Assembly (NCBI RefSeq): GCF_006483455.1
Contig: NZ_PPPU01000006.1
Span: 124,001 to 188,000, forward strand
DNA length: 64,000 nucleotides
DNA from: Methylomonas koyamae
GTDB taxonomy: Bacteria > Pseudomonadota > Gammaproteobacteria > Methylococcales > Methylomonadaceae
Direction of reading: 5' to 3'
In this document: positions 30,740-39,693 of the stretch, in pieces
How the letters are laid out: the number at the start of each line of letters is the position of its first letter
Numbering within the stretch: the first letter of the stretch is position 1
Translations under genes and position numbers: made by a program
The notes under the pieces: model-generated
The model's database searches: none
The model's input: only the letters and a program-made list of their open reading frames with translations
Told to the model about the DNA's origin: nothing

Positions 30740-31272
30740 TTGGAGTCGATCACCCGTTTTTGCGGCGGAGGCGGCGAGTAGCGCCTATCCAAATCCCGGT
30801 CGATTTTCAAGGTCAAGCTCTCTACCGCTTTGCCGGTCAGACCGACATTCGGGCCTTTGGATTCGGTGATGTAATCGCCGATCAAACGGCCATCGCTTAC
30901 CCGTATCAGATGCGCCATCAGGTAGGCGAACAGAAAGCTGGGCTTATGCAGGCGACCGACCACAATGTAATCGGCATCGAAGCCCTTGCCCAGGTTCGCC
31001 GCGGCGTCGGCGTGGTCGAACAAGTAACCGACGCCGCTGTCGGCCGCTTTCCTCGATTCAGCCGGAATCTCGACGATTTGGTAACCGGCCGATTGTAACT
31101 CCTTGGCCAGTAGCGGCTTGATCGAGGCGGTGCGGGCGATTTCGGCCGGGATGCCGGGCGCCAGCGTCAGGTCTTTTAACTCGAAATCGAGCACGGCGAC
31201 TCGGGTTTCCGCTTCGGCCAGGGGGGCGGCCAACGCCAGCAACAGGGCAAAACAGCTGCGAATTATGGACAT
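30736..31272 (-). CDS. DUF2380 secreted protein between ackA and pta
   Basis: 178-aa protein with a signal peptide (MSIIRSCFALLLALAAPLAE, cleavage after AEA). The mature part starts TRVAVLDFELKDLTLAPGIP, the DUF2380 signature, continues with DADYIVVGRLHKPSFLFAYL and ends with a Pro-rich tail (RRYSPPPPQKR). It overlaps the pta stop by 10 bp and the ackA start by 4 bp, so it is co-translated with both. Function unknown; location in the periplasm is predicted from the signal peptide. Confidence 0.8.
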   Translation of the reverse strand: MSIIRSCFALLLALAAPLAEAETRVAVLDFELKDLTLAPGIPAEIARTASIKPLLAKELQSAGYQIVEIPAESRKAADSGVGYLFDHADAAANLGKGFDADYIVVGRLHKPSFLFAYLMAHLIRVSDGRLIGDYITESKGPNVGLTGKAVESLTLKIDRDLDRRYSPPPPQKRVIDSK

Positions 31273-33386
31273 GATTTACCGCCCTCCTGAGCCTGAATTG
31301 CCGTGATAATCACGGTGTTGACGATGTCGGTGACGGTGCAGCCCCGGCTCAGGTCATTGACCGGCTTGTTCAGGCCTTGCAGAATCGGGCCGACCGCAAT
31401 CGCGCCGGACGAGCGCTGCACCGCTTTGTAGGTATTGTTGCCGGTATTCAAGTCCGGGAAGATGAATACCGTGGCGCGGCCGGCGACCTGGCTGTCCGGC
31501 AATTTGGTTTTGGCGACGCTGGCGTCCACGGCGGCGTCGTATTGCATCGGGCCTTCCAGCAGCAAATCCGGGCGTAACGCCTTGGCGATTTTCACCGCTT
31601 CGCGCACCTTGTCCACCGCTTCGCCCTTACCGGATTCGCCGGTCGAGTAGGACAGCATCGCGATGCGCGGTTCGATATTGAATATGCGCGCGGTTTCGGC
31701 GGCGTTGATCGCGATGTCCGCCAGTTGGGCGGCGTCCGGATTGGGAATCACCGCGCAGTCGCCGTAGACCAGTACCCGGTCCTCCAGACACATGAAAAAG
31801 ATGCTGGAGACGATGGACGCACCGGGTTTGGTTTTAATAATCTCGAAGGCCGGCCGGATCGTGTGTTGGGTGGAATGCACCGCGCCGGAGACCATGCCGT
31901 CGGCGTAACCCAGATGAATCATCAAGGTGCCGAAATAGCTGGGGTCGGCCATCAAGTCGTAAGCGGTGTCGTACAAGATGCATTTGTGTTTGCGCGCCTG
32001 GTAATAGGTTTCGGCAAACAACGGCCGCAGTTCGGAGCTGACCGGGTCGATGATGTTGACCGCATCCAGCTTTAACGCCATGCTCTGGATTTTTTGCCGA
32101 ATCTCGCTCTCGTTGCCCAGCAGCGTGATTTTAGCCACGTCACGTAACAGCAGAATTTCGGCGGCTAATAGAATCCGCTCCTCGTTGCCTTCCGGCAGCA
32201 CGATGTGTTGCTTGCGGGCTTTGGCCCGTTGCAGCATGTCGTACTCGAACATCAGCGGCGTGGTTTTGTGGCCAACTTTGCTGCACAACCGCAGCCGCAG
32301 CTCCACCATGTTGATGTTGCTTTCGATCAGGCCCAAGGCCGCGGCGATCTTGCGGTCGTCATGCCAGTGCAGGCTGGCCGGTACCTGGCTGACTTGCATC
32401 GCCGTGGTAAAGGTATCGGAATCGACTGCCAGCACCGCGAACGGGGTGCCGCCCAGGCCGTCGATCAGTTTTTGCACTTGCGGCGGCGGTTGTTGGTGGC
32501 CGGTCAAAATCAGGCCGGCGATCTGCGGATAACTGGCGGAACTGTAGGCCATGATGCTGGCCAGCAGGATGTCGGAACGATCGCCCGGCGTGATGATCAG
32601 GTCGCCGGTTTCGACATAATCCAGAAAATCCGGGATCAACATCGCCGCAACCTTGTAGTGGTAGACTTCGCGGCTCATCGTCGCGGCCTCGCCGCACAGC
32701 ACTTTGGCGCCCAGGGCTTTGGCAATGTTGCCGACGCTGGGTTTTTCCAACGAGGCTTCGGCGGGGACCAGGTAAATCGGGAAATCCTTGGCAGAGTTCA
32801 GGTCGTGGCGCAGGCCGGCCAATTGGTTGCCGGCAACGCCCATCACGACGCTGGCCAGCAACTCGCAATCGTTCTCGTGCAGCGAGTGTTTCAAACTGGC
32901 GATGCTGCTCAGCAGTTGTTCGTTACTGCGGTTTTCGCCCTGGATCACCGGCATGATCAAGCAGCCCAAGTTGTTGGCGACGTCGGCGTTGAAGTCGAAT
33001 TCGAACACCGCGTTACCGTGGCTGTAGTCGGAGCCCACGCACAGCACGTGCAGGCATTGTTGTTTCAGCGCCCGGAATTTGCTGAGGATGGTTTTGACCA
33101 GCTCGTCGTATTGTTCGGCGGCCAGCAACTCGCGGGCTTCGGCGCTGGTACAGCCGTACATCGCGGTTTGCGGTACGTTGACCGGGTAGCGGTGGCTGAT
33201 GAACTGGATTAAATCGTCTTTATCCGGCGTGCTGTGGATAATCGGCCGGAAGAAGCCGATATTGTCGGCCAGGCCGGACAGCATTTCCATCATCGCCAGC
33301 ATCACCAGCGCTTTGCCGTTACCTTCGTCGAGGCTGGCGATGTAAATGTCTTGGGCAAAACAGGCGGCGTCGGTCGTGGAATTCAT
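31263..33386 (-). CDS. pta: Phosphate acetyltransferase
   Basis: 707-aa long-form phosphate acetyltransferase, making acetyl phosphate from acetyl-CoA. The N-terminal half has the BioD-like and DRTGG domains (NIAKALGAKVLCGEAATMS, TPGDRSDILLASI). The C-terminal catalytic domain (from about residue 380) shows QHIVLPEGNEERILLAAEIL, then GMVSGAVHSTQHTIRPAFEI and MLSYSTGESGKGEAVDKVRE. Size matches the E. coli enzyme (714 aa). It is the first gene of the pta-DUF2380-ackA operon on the minus strand. Confidence 0.95.
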   Translation of the reverse strand: MNSTTDAACFAQDIYIASLDEGNGKALVMLAMMEMLSGLADNIGFFRPIIHSTPDKDDLIQFISHRYPVNVPQTAMYGCTSAEARELLAAEQYDELVKTILSKFRALKQQCLHVLCVGSDYSHGNAVFEFDFNADVANNLGCLIMPVIQGENRSNEQLLSSIASLKHSLHENDCELLASVVMGVAGNQLAGLRHDLNSAKDFPIYLVPAEASLEKPSVGNIAKALGAKVLCGEAATMSREVYHYKVAAMLIPDFLDYVETGDLIITPGDRSDILLASIMAYSSASYPQIAGLILTGHQQPPPQVQKLIDGLGGTPFAVLAVDSDTFTTAMQVSQVPASLHWHDDRKIAAALGLIESNINMVELRLRLCSKVGHKTTPLMFEYDMLQRAKARKQHIVLPEGNEERILLAAEILLLRDVAKITLLGNESEIRQKIQSMALKLDAVNIIDPVSSELRPLFAETYYQARKHKCILYDTAYDLMADPSYFGTLMIHLGYADGMVSGAVHSTQHTIRPAFEIIKTKPGASIVSSIFFMCLEDRVLVYGDCAVIPNPDAAQLADIAINAAETARIFNIEPRIAMLSYSTGESGKGEAVDKVREAVKIAKALRPDLLLEGPMQYDAAVDASVAKTKLPDSQVAGRATVFIFPDLNTGNNTYKAVQRSSGAIAVGPILQGLNKPVNDLSRGCTVTDIVNTVIITAIQAQEGGKSCP

Positions 33387-33597
33387 GGTCGTTGCGGATG
33401 GCTGTTTACGCTAAAGTCTAAACCAGTACGGCGATGGCGTCAGAAACTTTACCCGCTTACTCGATTGCAGGCATTGTAGTAATTTCCGCGAGCGGGCGCG
33501 GTTTGGTCGATACTTGAAATTAATCTCGATTAATCTGCAAGCTTGGCTTTAGTGGCTATACTACTAGCCGGGCGCAGGGAATTACCAACCAACAGCG
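33387..33597. other. Divergent promoter region between pta and FHA genes
   Basis: 211 bp between divergent genes. TATACT at 33557-33562 could serve as a -10 for the FHA gene but I see no clear -35 at the usual distance. No terminator or ORF. Nothing else stands out. Confidence 0.35.
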
Positions 33598-34242
33598 ATG
33601 GCGAAATTTACCGTTTACTTCAAAGATAAAGCAATCCACACAGGCGTTTTTGATTCCGGCATCGTCCGTATCGGCCGTGACGAAACCAACGATTTGGTGG
33701 TGGATAGCTTGGCGGTGGCGCCGGCGCATGCCGTGGTCGTGATCAAAAACGGCAGTTGCGTGATGAAGCAAATGAACGAGAAGTTTCCGCTGGTGGTGAA
33801 CAATCAGCCGACCAAGGAATGTCATTTGCAAAACAACGACATCATCAACATCGGCAAACACTACATCGTTTACCACACGATAGACGAGTTTCCGGAAACA
33901 GTGCTGGTCAGTTCGTTGGGGAATTCGACCGATGCCGATCTGCAGGCCTTGAACGAAAAACTCGAGGAAACGGTAAAAACGCCCGACGCCAGCCTGCAAG
34001 TTCTGAACGGAGTCCATATCGGCCGTATCTTGCCTTTAAAAAAAGCCATGACCCGGCTCGGTCACGAGGGGGCTGGCATTGTCGTCATCGCCCGGCGCAA
34101 GGACGGCTACTATTTGTCGGCCTTGCAGGGTCACGACGGGCTTGCGGTGAACAATGAGCCTTTGGGCGATCGTACCGTGCATTTGCAAAACAACGACGTG
34201 GTCGTGGTCGACCATACTTCCATGCAATTTTTCCTGGATTAA
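33598..34242 (+). CDS. Two-FHA-domain protein
   Basis: 214-aa cytoplasmic protein with two forkhead-associated domains, which bind phospho-Thr peptides. First domain (about 1-100): VRIGRDETNDLVVDSLAVAP then AHAVVVI, and LQNNDIINIGKHYIVY. Second (about 118-214): GVHIGRILPLKKAMTRLG, RKDGYYLSALQ, LQNNDVVVVDHTSMQFFL. Both keep the Gly-Arg and Asn-containing loops in part. The PilZ gene starts 4 bp later, so the two form one unit. No Ser/Thr kinase is in the window; the partner is unknown. Confidence 0.85.
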   Translation: MAKFTVYFKDKAIHTGVFDSGIVRIGRDETNDLVVDSLAVAPAHAVVVIKNGSCVMKQMNEKFPLVVNNQPTKECHLQNNDIINIGKHYIVYHTIDEFPETVLVSSLGNSTDADLQALNEKLEETVKTPDASLQVLNGVHIGRILPLKKAMTRLGHEGAGIVVIARRKDGYYLSALQGHDGLAVNNEPLGDRTVHLQNNDVVVVDHTSMQFFLD

Positions 34243-34246
34243 GCGC

Positions 34247-34621
34247 ATGAGCGAAAAAACCGAAGAAAAACGCCGCTTTCACCGAATTTTCTATCATGCC
34301 GACGCCCAAGTGGCAGCGACCGGCGGCCAGTCTCAGAGCTGCAAGATTGTCGATTTGTCTTTGCGCGGCTGTTTACTGGAACTGTCTGCGCCGCTGGCCG
34401 AGATCAGCGACCAGTCTTATGAACTGACATTCGAATTGTCGCCGGAAGCCTTGATTCGGATGGAAATCGTGGCAACGCATACGGAAGGCAATCTGGCCGG
34501 ATTCCGCTGTGCGCATATCGATATCGACAGCATTTCCTTATTGCGGCGTCTGGTGGAGTTGAATCTGGGCGACAGCGAACTGCTGGAGCGCGAGCTGTCG
34601 GCGCTCGGTAATTTTTCCTAA
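34247..34621 (+). CDS. PilZ-domain c-di-GMP receptor protein
   Basis: 124-aa single PilZ domain. The N-terminal RRFHRIFYHADAQVA holds the RxxxR element and IVDLSLRGCLLEL stands for the DxSxxG element, the two c-di-GMP contact motifs. It starts at 34247 (MSEKTEEKRRFHRI), 4 bp after the FHA gene; the longer frame reading back to 34154 is an overlap artefact. Coupled with an FHA protein, it may link phosphorylation and c-di-GMP signalling. Confidence 0.9.
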   Translation: MSEKTEEKRRFHRIFYHADAQVAATGGQSQSCKIVDLSLRGCLLELSAPLAEISDQSYELTFELSPEALIRMEIVATHTEGNLAGFRCAHIDIDSISLLRRLVELNLGDSELLERELSALGNFS

Positions 34622-34637
34622 GGTCTGCGGTTACGGC

Positions 34638-35120
34638 TTAGAACAGTCCCGCCAGCCACAAACGGGCTCTGATACCCCATTCCGAGGTATAACCGGCCGT
34701 GGCGAATACGATGCTGCCGTTCCGGTCGGTGAAAAACAGGGCCGGCACGGCTTTGACGCCGTAACGCTGGCCAATTTCGCCGCCGTTGTCGTTGACGACC
34801 GGCCAATTCAAGTGCTTGTCCTGCAGATAGCTTTGCAGTTTGGCGTCGTCGCCGGACCGTATCGCGACGGTCGCCAGCGGATGATCTTTGCCGACCTGCG
34901 TCACCGAATTTTGCATGCTACGGCAGACCCCGCACCATTCCGCCCAGAAATAAATCAAGGCCGGCCGCTTGCCGAGCGCCTGCAAGGCGGCTTCGCCGTT
35001 CAGCGCGGTTTGCGTAATCGACGGTGGCGTGCCGGTGACTAAATCCCGATGCGCCAGAAATTGGCCGCCGAAAATAAACAGCGCGGCAAACAGGTAAAAC
35101 GCCCATTCCTTTTTCGGCAT
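34638..35120 (-). CDS. Membrane-anchored thioredoxin-like protein (ScsD/TlpA type)
   Basis: 160-aa protein with an N-terminal membrane anchor (EWAFYLFAALFIFGGQFLA) and a periplasmic thioredoxin fold. The active site is WCGVC in YFWAEWCGVCRSMQNSV, and the cis-Pro is in GVKAVPALFFTDRNG. The start at 35120 (MPKKEWAF) is set by the anchor; a longer in-frame extension to 35519 overlaps the YgjP-type gene and is not coding-like. The WCGVC motif and layout fit ScsD-like or TlpA-like thiol-disulfide oxidoreductases. Confidence 0.88.
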   Translation of the reverse strand: MPKKEWAFYLFAALFIFGGQFLAHRDLVTGTPPSITQTALNGEAALQALGKRPALIYFWAEWCGVCRSMQNSVTQVGKDHPLATVAIRSGDDAKLQSYLQDKHLNWPVVNDNGGEIGQRYGVKAVPALFFTDRNGSIVFATAGYTSEWGIRARLWLAGLF

Positions 35121-35839
35121 CACAAACCCCGCATCAAGCTGGCGCCGTGCTGCTTCAACCACAAGCGGCGCTGGCGGTAATCCGGCACATGTTCGGCCAC
35201 CAACTCCCAAAACGCGGCGGAGTGGTTTCTGTGGCGGATATGGCACAACTCGTGAACCACCACGTATTCCAAAGCCGCCGGCGGTGCCAGCAGCAACAGC
35301 CAATTCAGGTTGATGTCGTTGTCCGGGCCGCAACTGCCCCAGCGGCTTTTCTGGGTTTTGATGCGGATGCTGCGCGGGTACAAGCCGTGGCGCGGCGCGT
35401 GTAAGTCTATGAAGTGCTGCGCCTGCTGGCGGGCCTGGCTTTTCATCCAGCGGATCAAGGCTTGGCGGACCAGTTCGGAATGCTGGTCGGGTGTGATGCC
35501 GGCCGGCAATTTGGCGCAAAACCAGGCGTCGTCGTGCAAATCAAAACGCGGGGTTTTGTTGTGGCTGGTTTCGATGCGGAGCGGCAGCTGCCGGCCGAAA
35601 TAGGGAATGGCGACGCCGTCGCGGTAACTGGCCGGCGCCAGGGTCGGCACTTCCCGGGTTTTGGCGGCGACCCGGCGCAACGCCGACTCGATCCAGTCCT
35701 GTTGCGCCAGCACGAAGCTGTGAATGTTGCGTTCCGAAACCTTGGGCGGGGCTACCACTTCGATTTGGCCGGCTTTGACGACGATACGGGTATGTTTGGC
35801 GCGGCTACTGCGGCGCAGGGTATAACTTGGGGCGTTCAA
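35120..35839 (-). CDS. YgjP-type (SprT-like) metal-dependent peptidase
   Basis: 239-aa protein of the YgjP/DUF45 family with the zinc motif VVHELCHIRHRNHSAAFWEL (HExxH plus a third His 7 residues on). The preceding KTQKSRWGSCGPDNDINLNW is the typical family segment. The N-terminal half is a beta-rich domain (YTLRRSSRAKHTRIVVKAGQ). It is cytoplasmic; the substrate is unknown. The gene overlaps neighbours: its stop touches the thioredoxin-like start and its start overlaps the lapG stop by 4 bp. Confidence 0.9.
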   Translation of the reverse strand: MNAPSYTLRRSSRAKHTRIVVKAGQIEVVAPPKVSERNIHSFVLAQQDWIESALRRVAAKTREVPTLAPASYRDGVAIPYFGRQLPLRIETSHNKTPRFDLHDDAWFCAKLPAGITPDQHSELVRQALIRWMKSQARQQAQHFIDLHAPRHGLYPRSIRIKTQKSRWGSCGPDNDINLNWLLLLAPPAALEYVVVHELCHIRHRNHSAAFWELVAEHVPDYRQRRLWLKQHGASLMRGL

Positions 35840-36507
35840 AAAGGCGATTCCAACATTCTAGACTTGAGTTCGGTCCACAGGCTTAATCGGTCCGAACCGC
35901 CGACATGTTGCCCGGAACCCCGGCTTTTGGCAAGCCATAAACCGGTACCGTTGAAGCTGTAGACCGGCTGCAGATCGCTGCGTTGCGTGGCCGGCAGAAT
36001 CGCCGGTTTCAGATTGTCCAGCACCAGCGGCGGCGAGCGCATCGATTCGAAATAGGTCAGCACCATGTGGGCCTGGTTCAGTTCCAAGGCCTTGACGTAA
36101 GTGATGCGCAGTTTGCTCTCGTCGACGCCCATTTCCACCAGCGTGAAATATTTGGCGATCGAGTAATCCTCGCAATCGCCGGCGCCCTTGGCCAGAAACT
36201 CGGTCGGCGTTGCCCAATAATCGATTTTGTTCCACAGCATAATGTCGTCGACAAACTCGACATTGCGATTGAAGAAATCGTTGACCCGGCGCAATTTCTC
36301 GGTATCCGGCCAATCTTTGCTGGTTTCGATCAGGTTTTGCCAATCGACGAAGCGCTGCCGGGCTGCAGCGCCGTATTTGTTGCCGACTTTGTCCAGCAAT
36401 TCTTCATCGAAAAACAGACTGCCGGCCAGGGCGATGCCGCAGCATAGGCTGACGGCAAAAACGGCGAGAGCGGCGAGGTGAGAGCGGCCGGTGTTAACGG
36501 CTGGCAC
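35836..36507 (-). CDS. lapG: LapG-like periplasmic cysteine protease
   Basis: 223-aa transglutaminase-like cysteine peptidase (BTLCP). After a signal sequence (LAALAVFAVSLCCGIALAGS) the catalytic Cys is in GAGDCEDYSIAKYF, His in ELNQAHMVLTYF, and Asp in PLVLDNLKPAI. LapG cuts the N-terminal retention module of LapA-type adhesins and so releases biofilm cells. It lies next to lapD, which sequesters it when c-di-GMP is high; the genes overlap by 14 bp. The adhesin substrate is not in the window. Confidence 0.92.
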   Translation of the reverse strand: MPAVNTGRSHLAALAVFAVSLCCGIALAGSLFFDEELLDKVGNKYGAAARQRFVDWQNLIETSKDWPDTEKLRRVNDFFNRNVEFVDDIMLWNKIDYWATPTEFLAKGAGDCEDYSIAKYFTLVEMGVDESKLRITYVKALELNQAHMVLTYFESMRSPPLVLDNLKPAILPATQRSDLQPVYSFNGTGLWLAKSRGSGQHVGGSDRLSLWTELKSRMLESPF

Positions 36508-38398
36508 CGGCGATGCCTATGCCGCGCAGGGCGGCAAAATCGGAATCGGCTTGCACGTTTTCGGCCAGCACCGAAATATCCAGCAAAGCCGCCATTTCGG
36601 CAATGGTTTGCACGAAAGCGTGGGTTTGCTGCGAGTCGGCGATGCCGTTGCCGATATCCCGCGCCAGCCGGATGTAGTCCGGTTTCAGTTGTTTGATCAA
36701 CTCGGCCGACATCGATTGGGTTTCGAAGCGTTTGATCATGACTCTGGCGCCGCATTGGTGTACCACCTCGATAAAGGCCTTGTAAGCCTCGATGTCCTTG
36801 ACTACTGCGTAGGCCGACAAGCTGAACACCAGATATTTGGCCGCGCCGGCATTGCGCTGAATCAAGCGTTCCAGCCAGACCCGGAAGTCGCTGTTCTTGA
36901 TGGTGCGGGTCGAGACGTTGACGGCAATCGCGTGTTCGACGTGGTTATGCAGAATATGGTCGATCACCATGCCGATCACGCCTTTGTCCAGATCGACGAT
37001 TTTGGCGAACTTTTCGGCAATCGAAATGAACGGGCCGATCGCCACCAGTTCGCCTTGCTGGTCGTGGATCTGAATGAAGGCTTCCTCCATCATCAGCTCG
37101 CCGTGCTTCATGCCGTGGATCGGGCCGATGTACCAGATCGAATAAGCGGTGTTGTCCACGCAATCGAACACCAGTTCCTTCCAGGTGGCGATGTCGCGGG
37201 CGAAATTGTCGCTGCTGCGGATGAAATAACTGTTGGCGCCGATCAAATGGGCTTGTTCGTAGGCTTCGTGGGCAGCTTCCAACATGCTTTCGCTGGTAGT
37301 CAGCGGATTGAACGCTACCACGCCGATATGGGCCAGATCGGCCTTTTGGTATTGCTCGCCCAGTTCGCCCAGGCGGTTGCTCAGCGTTTTAGCCAGCAAT
37401 TCGATTTGCGGCCGGTCTGCGGTTTTGACCAATAGAGCGAATTCGGCGCCGTAGAAACGGTAGGCCTTGCCGGCGTCGCTACCAGCTGTCGCGGCGACGT
37501 GTTCCAGGGTGGCGGCGACGGCTTTGATGAAGCGGTCGACGGCATCGCTATCGAGTTCTTTGACCAATTCCAGTAAACCGTCGATTTTAACCAGCACGAT
37601 AAACGCTTCGGCTTCTTCCAGGGCCAGGTGCTTGATGTCGGTCTCGAACACCGACTTTTTGTAGAGGCCGGTCAGGTCGTCGCGCAACAGGCTGGCGCCC
37701 ATGCTGTCCAGCTTGCCGTGCAGCCCGGCGATGGTGGTTTTGATTTTTTGCGACATCGTGTTCATCGACATCGCCACGTTACGCACCTCGCGGGTCCAGG
37801 GCAGTTCGGCAATGCTCTCGAACTGGCCGTCGCTGATCTGCCGGGCCAGTTGATCGATCCGCGACAGCGACGCTAACGTAAAGCGCAAGGTCAGCGCCAG
37901 CAGGCCGATCGAAACGATGAACGCCGCCAGCGAATAATAAAAGCCGGATTTGGCTTGTTCGTACAGTTTTAAATAGCCGTAGCCGGAATTGACGGTGACG
38001 TAGATCACGCCGCTCAGATTCCAGCCGGAGCTGATCTCGCTTTCGGCGGTCGCGGAAGTCATCGGCAGCAGTTCCATGAACCAGTCCGGCACGCCTGCCA
38101 CCGCCTTGTCGCTGACCAGCGCCACCAATTCCTTATTCTCGGCGTCGACTAAACGGATTTCCTTGTAATAACCCATGTCGAAAATCGCCTTCATCATGGT
38201 CTCGATGACCGGGTCCTTGTCGTTGGCCATGTAGGGGCTCAACGACAGGCCCAGCGAGGTCGCGGTATCCTGGGCGTGGTTCTTGGATTCGCCTTCCAGA
38301 TAATCCTTGATGTTATTGACGCTGAGCGCGAAATTGACGCTGAAAATCATCAGGAACAGCGCTGAAATCAGAATTAACAGTTGTTTGGATAACGACAT
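36494..38398 (-). CDS. lapD: LapD-like c-di-GMP receptor
   Basis: 634-aa inner-membrane protein. TM1 at about 8-26 (LILISALFLMIFSVNFALS), a periplasmic LapG-binding domain with GMPDWF-like AVAGVPDWFMELLPM and GWNLSGVIYVTVNSGYGYL, TM2 near 155-178 and a HAMP linker. A degenerate GGDEF domain (YRFYGAEFALLVK in place of GGDEF) and a degenerate EAL domain (GMKHGELMMEEAFIQI in place of EALLR) follow. Degenerate catalytic motifs fit a receptor rather than an enzyme. The start at 38398 is chosen by TM1; the track-length extension to 38530 overlaps the globin gene. Confidence 0.92.
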   Translation of the reverse strand: MSLSKQLLILISALFLMIFSVNFALSVNNIKDYLEGESKNHAQDTATSLGLSLSPYMANDKDPVIETMMKAIFDMGYYKEIRLVDAENKELVALVSDKAVAGVPDWFMELLPMTSATAESEISSGWNLSGVIYVTVNSGYGYLKLYEQAKSGFYYSLAAFIVSIGLLALTLRFTLASLSRIDQLARQISDGQFESIAELPWTREVRNVAMSMNTMSQKIKTTIAGLHGKLDSMGASLLRDDLTGLYKKSVFETDIKHLALEEAEAFIVLVKIDGLLELVKELDSDAVDRFIKAVAATLEHVAATAGSDAGKAYRFYGAEFALLVKTADRPQIELLAKTLSNRLGELGEQYQKADLAHIGVVAFNPLTTSESMLEAAHEAYEQAHLIGANSYFIRSSDNFARDIATWKELVFDCVDNTAYSIWYIGPIHGMKHGELMMEEAFIQIHDQQGELVAIGPFISIAEKFAKIVDLDKGVIGMVIDHILHNHVEHAIAVNVSTRTIKNSDFRVWLERLIQRNAGAAKYLVFSLSAYAVVKDIEAYKAFIEVVHQCGARVMIKRFETQSMSAELIKQLKPDYIRLARDIGNGIADSQQTHAFVQTIAEMAALLDISVLAENVQADSDFAALRGIGIAGASR

Positions 38399-38403
38399 GG
38401 CGT

Positions 38404-38796
38404 TCAGTTTTCCGTGGTTTCTTGGTTGATCATGTGCGTGGCCAGTTGCTGCAAGGCGGTGCGGATGTTTTCGCGCAGCCGGGAATCCATCGTGATTTCG
38501 TCCAAGGCCTTGTTCATGCACAGCATCCATTGATCGCGTTCTGATTCGCCGATCGCAAATGGAAAATGGCGGGCGCGCAGCATCGGATGGCCGAATTCCT
38601 CGATAAACAGATTGGGGCCGCCCAGCCAGCCCGACATGAATTTGAATAGCTTGTCTTTCGCGGAAGCCAGATTGGGCGAGTGCATTGCCCGGATGCCCTT
38701 GGCCTGCGGCAGGATATCCATATAAAAGTAAAATTTGTCCACCAGCCGTCTGATGCCGGTTTCGCCGCCGATCAAGTCGTAAGGCGTCGTGCTCAT
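38404..38796 (-). CDS. Group II truncated haemoglobin
   Basis: 130-aa truncated haemoglobin of group II. LIGGETGIRRLVDKFYFYMD at the N-terminus and FMSGWLGGPNLFIEEFGHPM with RARHFPFAIGE (proximal His region) and the final RDQWMLCMNKALDEI are the class features. Such globins bind oxygen or NO with high affinity. It starts with ATG and its stop is 5 bp from the lapD start, so globin, lapD and lapG appear to be one operon, a link between oxygen/NO and biofilm release by position only. Confidence 0.93.
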   Translation of the reverse strand: MSTTPYDLIGGETGIRRLVDKFYFYMDILPQAKGIRAMHSPNLASAKDKLFKFMSGWLGGPNLFIEEFGHPMLRARHFPFAIGESERDQWMLCMNKALDEITMDSRLRENIRTALQQLATHMINQETTEN

Positions 38797-38922
38797 GCTT
38801 GAATTAACCTCGTAGCTGCATTTTGTTTAGGTATACTAGCAGACGGCGCCGACAATGGCGGGAAACTCCGGCCCATTTGCGCGGTCACAGTTTCGTTCGT
38901 AACTTTCAAAGGACAATTGACC

Positions 38923-39591
38923 ATGAGATTATCAACTGCAACCACCCGATCGGAAGCCGGTGTACTGGCGACCAACAAGGTCTTGAGAAACACTTACATG
39001 TTGTTGGCGATGACGCTGTTGTTCAGCGCGGCGACGGCCGGCTTGTCCATGGCATTGAATCTGCCGCATCCGGGCATGATCGTCAGCATGGTGGGCTATT
39101 TCGGTTTGCTGTTTTTGACCACCCGGTTCAGCAACAGCGCCTGGGGCTTGGTGTGGGTATTCGCCCTGACCGGCTTTATGGGCATGACCCTGGGTCCGAT
39201 TTTGAACATGTACGTCAACGCTTTCAGCAACGGCCACCAATTGATCATGACCGCGTTGGGCGGTACCGGCGTGATCTTTTTGGGCTTGTCCGGCTACGCC
39301 TTGACCACCCGTAAGGATTTCAGCTTTATGGCCGGATTCCTGATGGTTGGCGTGCTGGTCGCGTTTTTCACCGGTTTGGCCGCGGTCCTGTTCTCGGTAC
39401 CGGCCTTGTCGTTGGCGGTTTCGGCGATGTTCATCCTGTTGATGTCAGGCATGATTTTGTTCCAAACCAGTGAAATCATCCACGGCGGCGAAACCAACTA
39501 CATTTTGGCGACGGTATCGTTGTACGTCTCGATCTACAATTTGTTCGTCAGCTTGCTGCAATTGTTGGGCGTATTCGGCGGCGACGATTGA
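38923..39591 (+). CDS. BI-1/YccA family membrane protein
   Basis: 222-aa inner-membrane protein of the Bax inhibitor-1 family, related to YccA, a modulator of FtsH in E. coli. About seven transmembrane segments are visible, starting with YMLLAMTLLFSAATAGLSMA and ending LYVSIYNLFVSLLQLLGVFG. The family signature MFILLMSGMILFQTSEIIHG and GGETNYILATV lies near residues 175-200. The ATG at 38923 is behind AAAGGAC. The gene diverges from the globin operon. Confidence 0.92.
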   Translation: MRLSTATTRSEAGVLATNKVLRNTYMLLAMTLLFSAATAGLSMALNLPHPGMIVSMVGYFGLLFLTTRFSNSAWGLVWVFALTGFMGMTLGPILNMYVNAFSNGHQLIMTALGGTGVIFLGLSGYALTTRKDFSFMAGFLMVGVLVAFFTGLAAVLFSVPALSLAVSAMFILLMSGMILFQTSEIIHGGETNYILATVSLYVSIYNLFVSLLQLLGVFGGDD

Positions 39592-39639
39592 TGCGCTAGC
39601 ACCGGACCTGCCCAGGCGGCATAGCTTGGCATAATCGGC

Positions 39640-39672
39640 AAAAGCCTCCGCCAACCGGCGGGGGCTTTTTTG
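39640..39672 (+). terminator. Rho-independent terminator after the BI-1 gene
   Basis: AAAAGCCTCCGCC (39640-39652) and GGCGGGGGCTTTT (39657-39669) form a stem of about 13 bp with an AACC loop, followed by TTTT. It lies 48 bp after the BI-1 stop. Confidence 0.88.
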
Positions 39673-39693
39673 TTTCTGCGGAGGGTAAACACG

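Noticed and set aside
34638-35519. 293-aa version of the thioredoxin-like protein
   Set aside because: The added N-terminal part is a frame shadow of the YgjP-type peptidase.
36494-38530. 44-residue N-terminal extension of LapD
   Set aside because: It overlaps the globin gene and has no signal; the ATG at 38398 precedes the first membrane helix.
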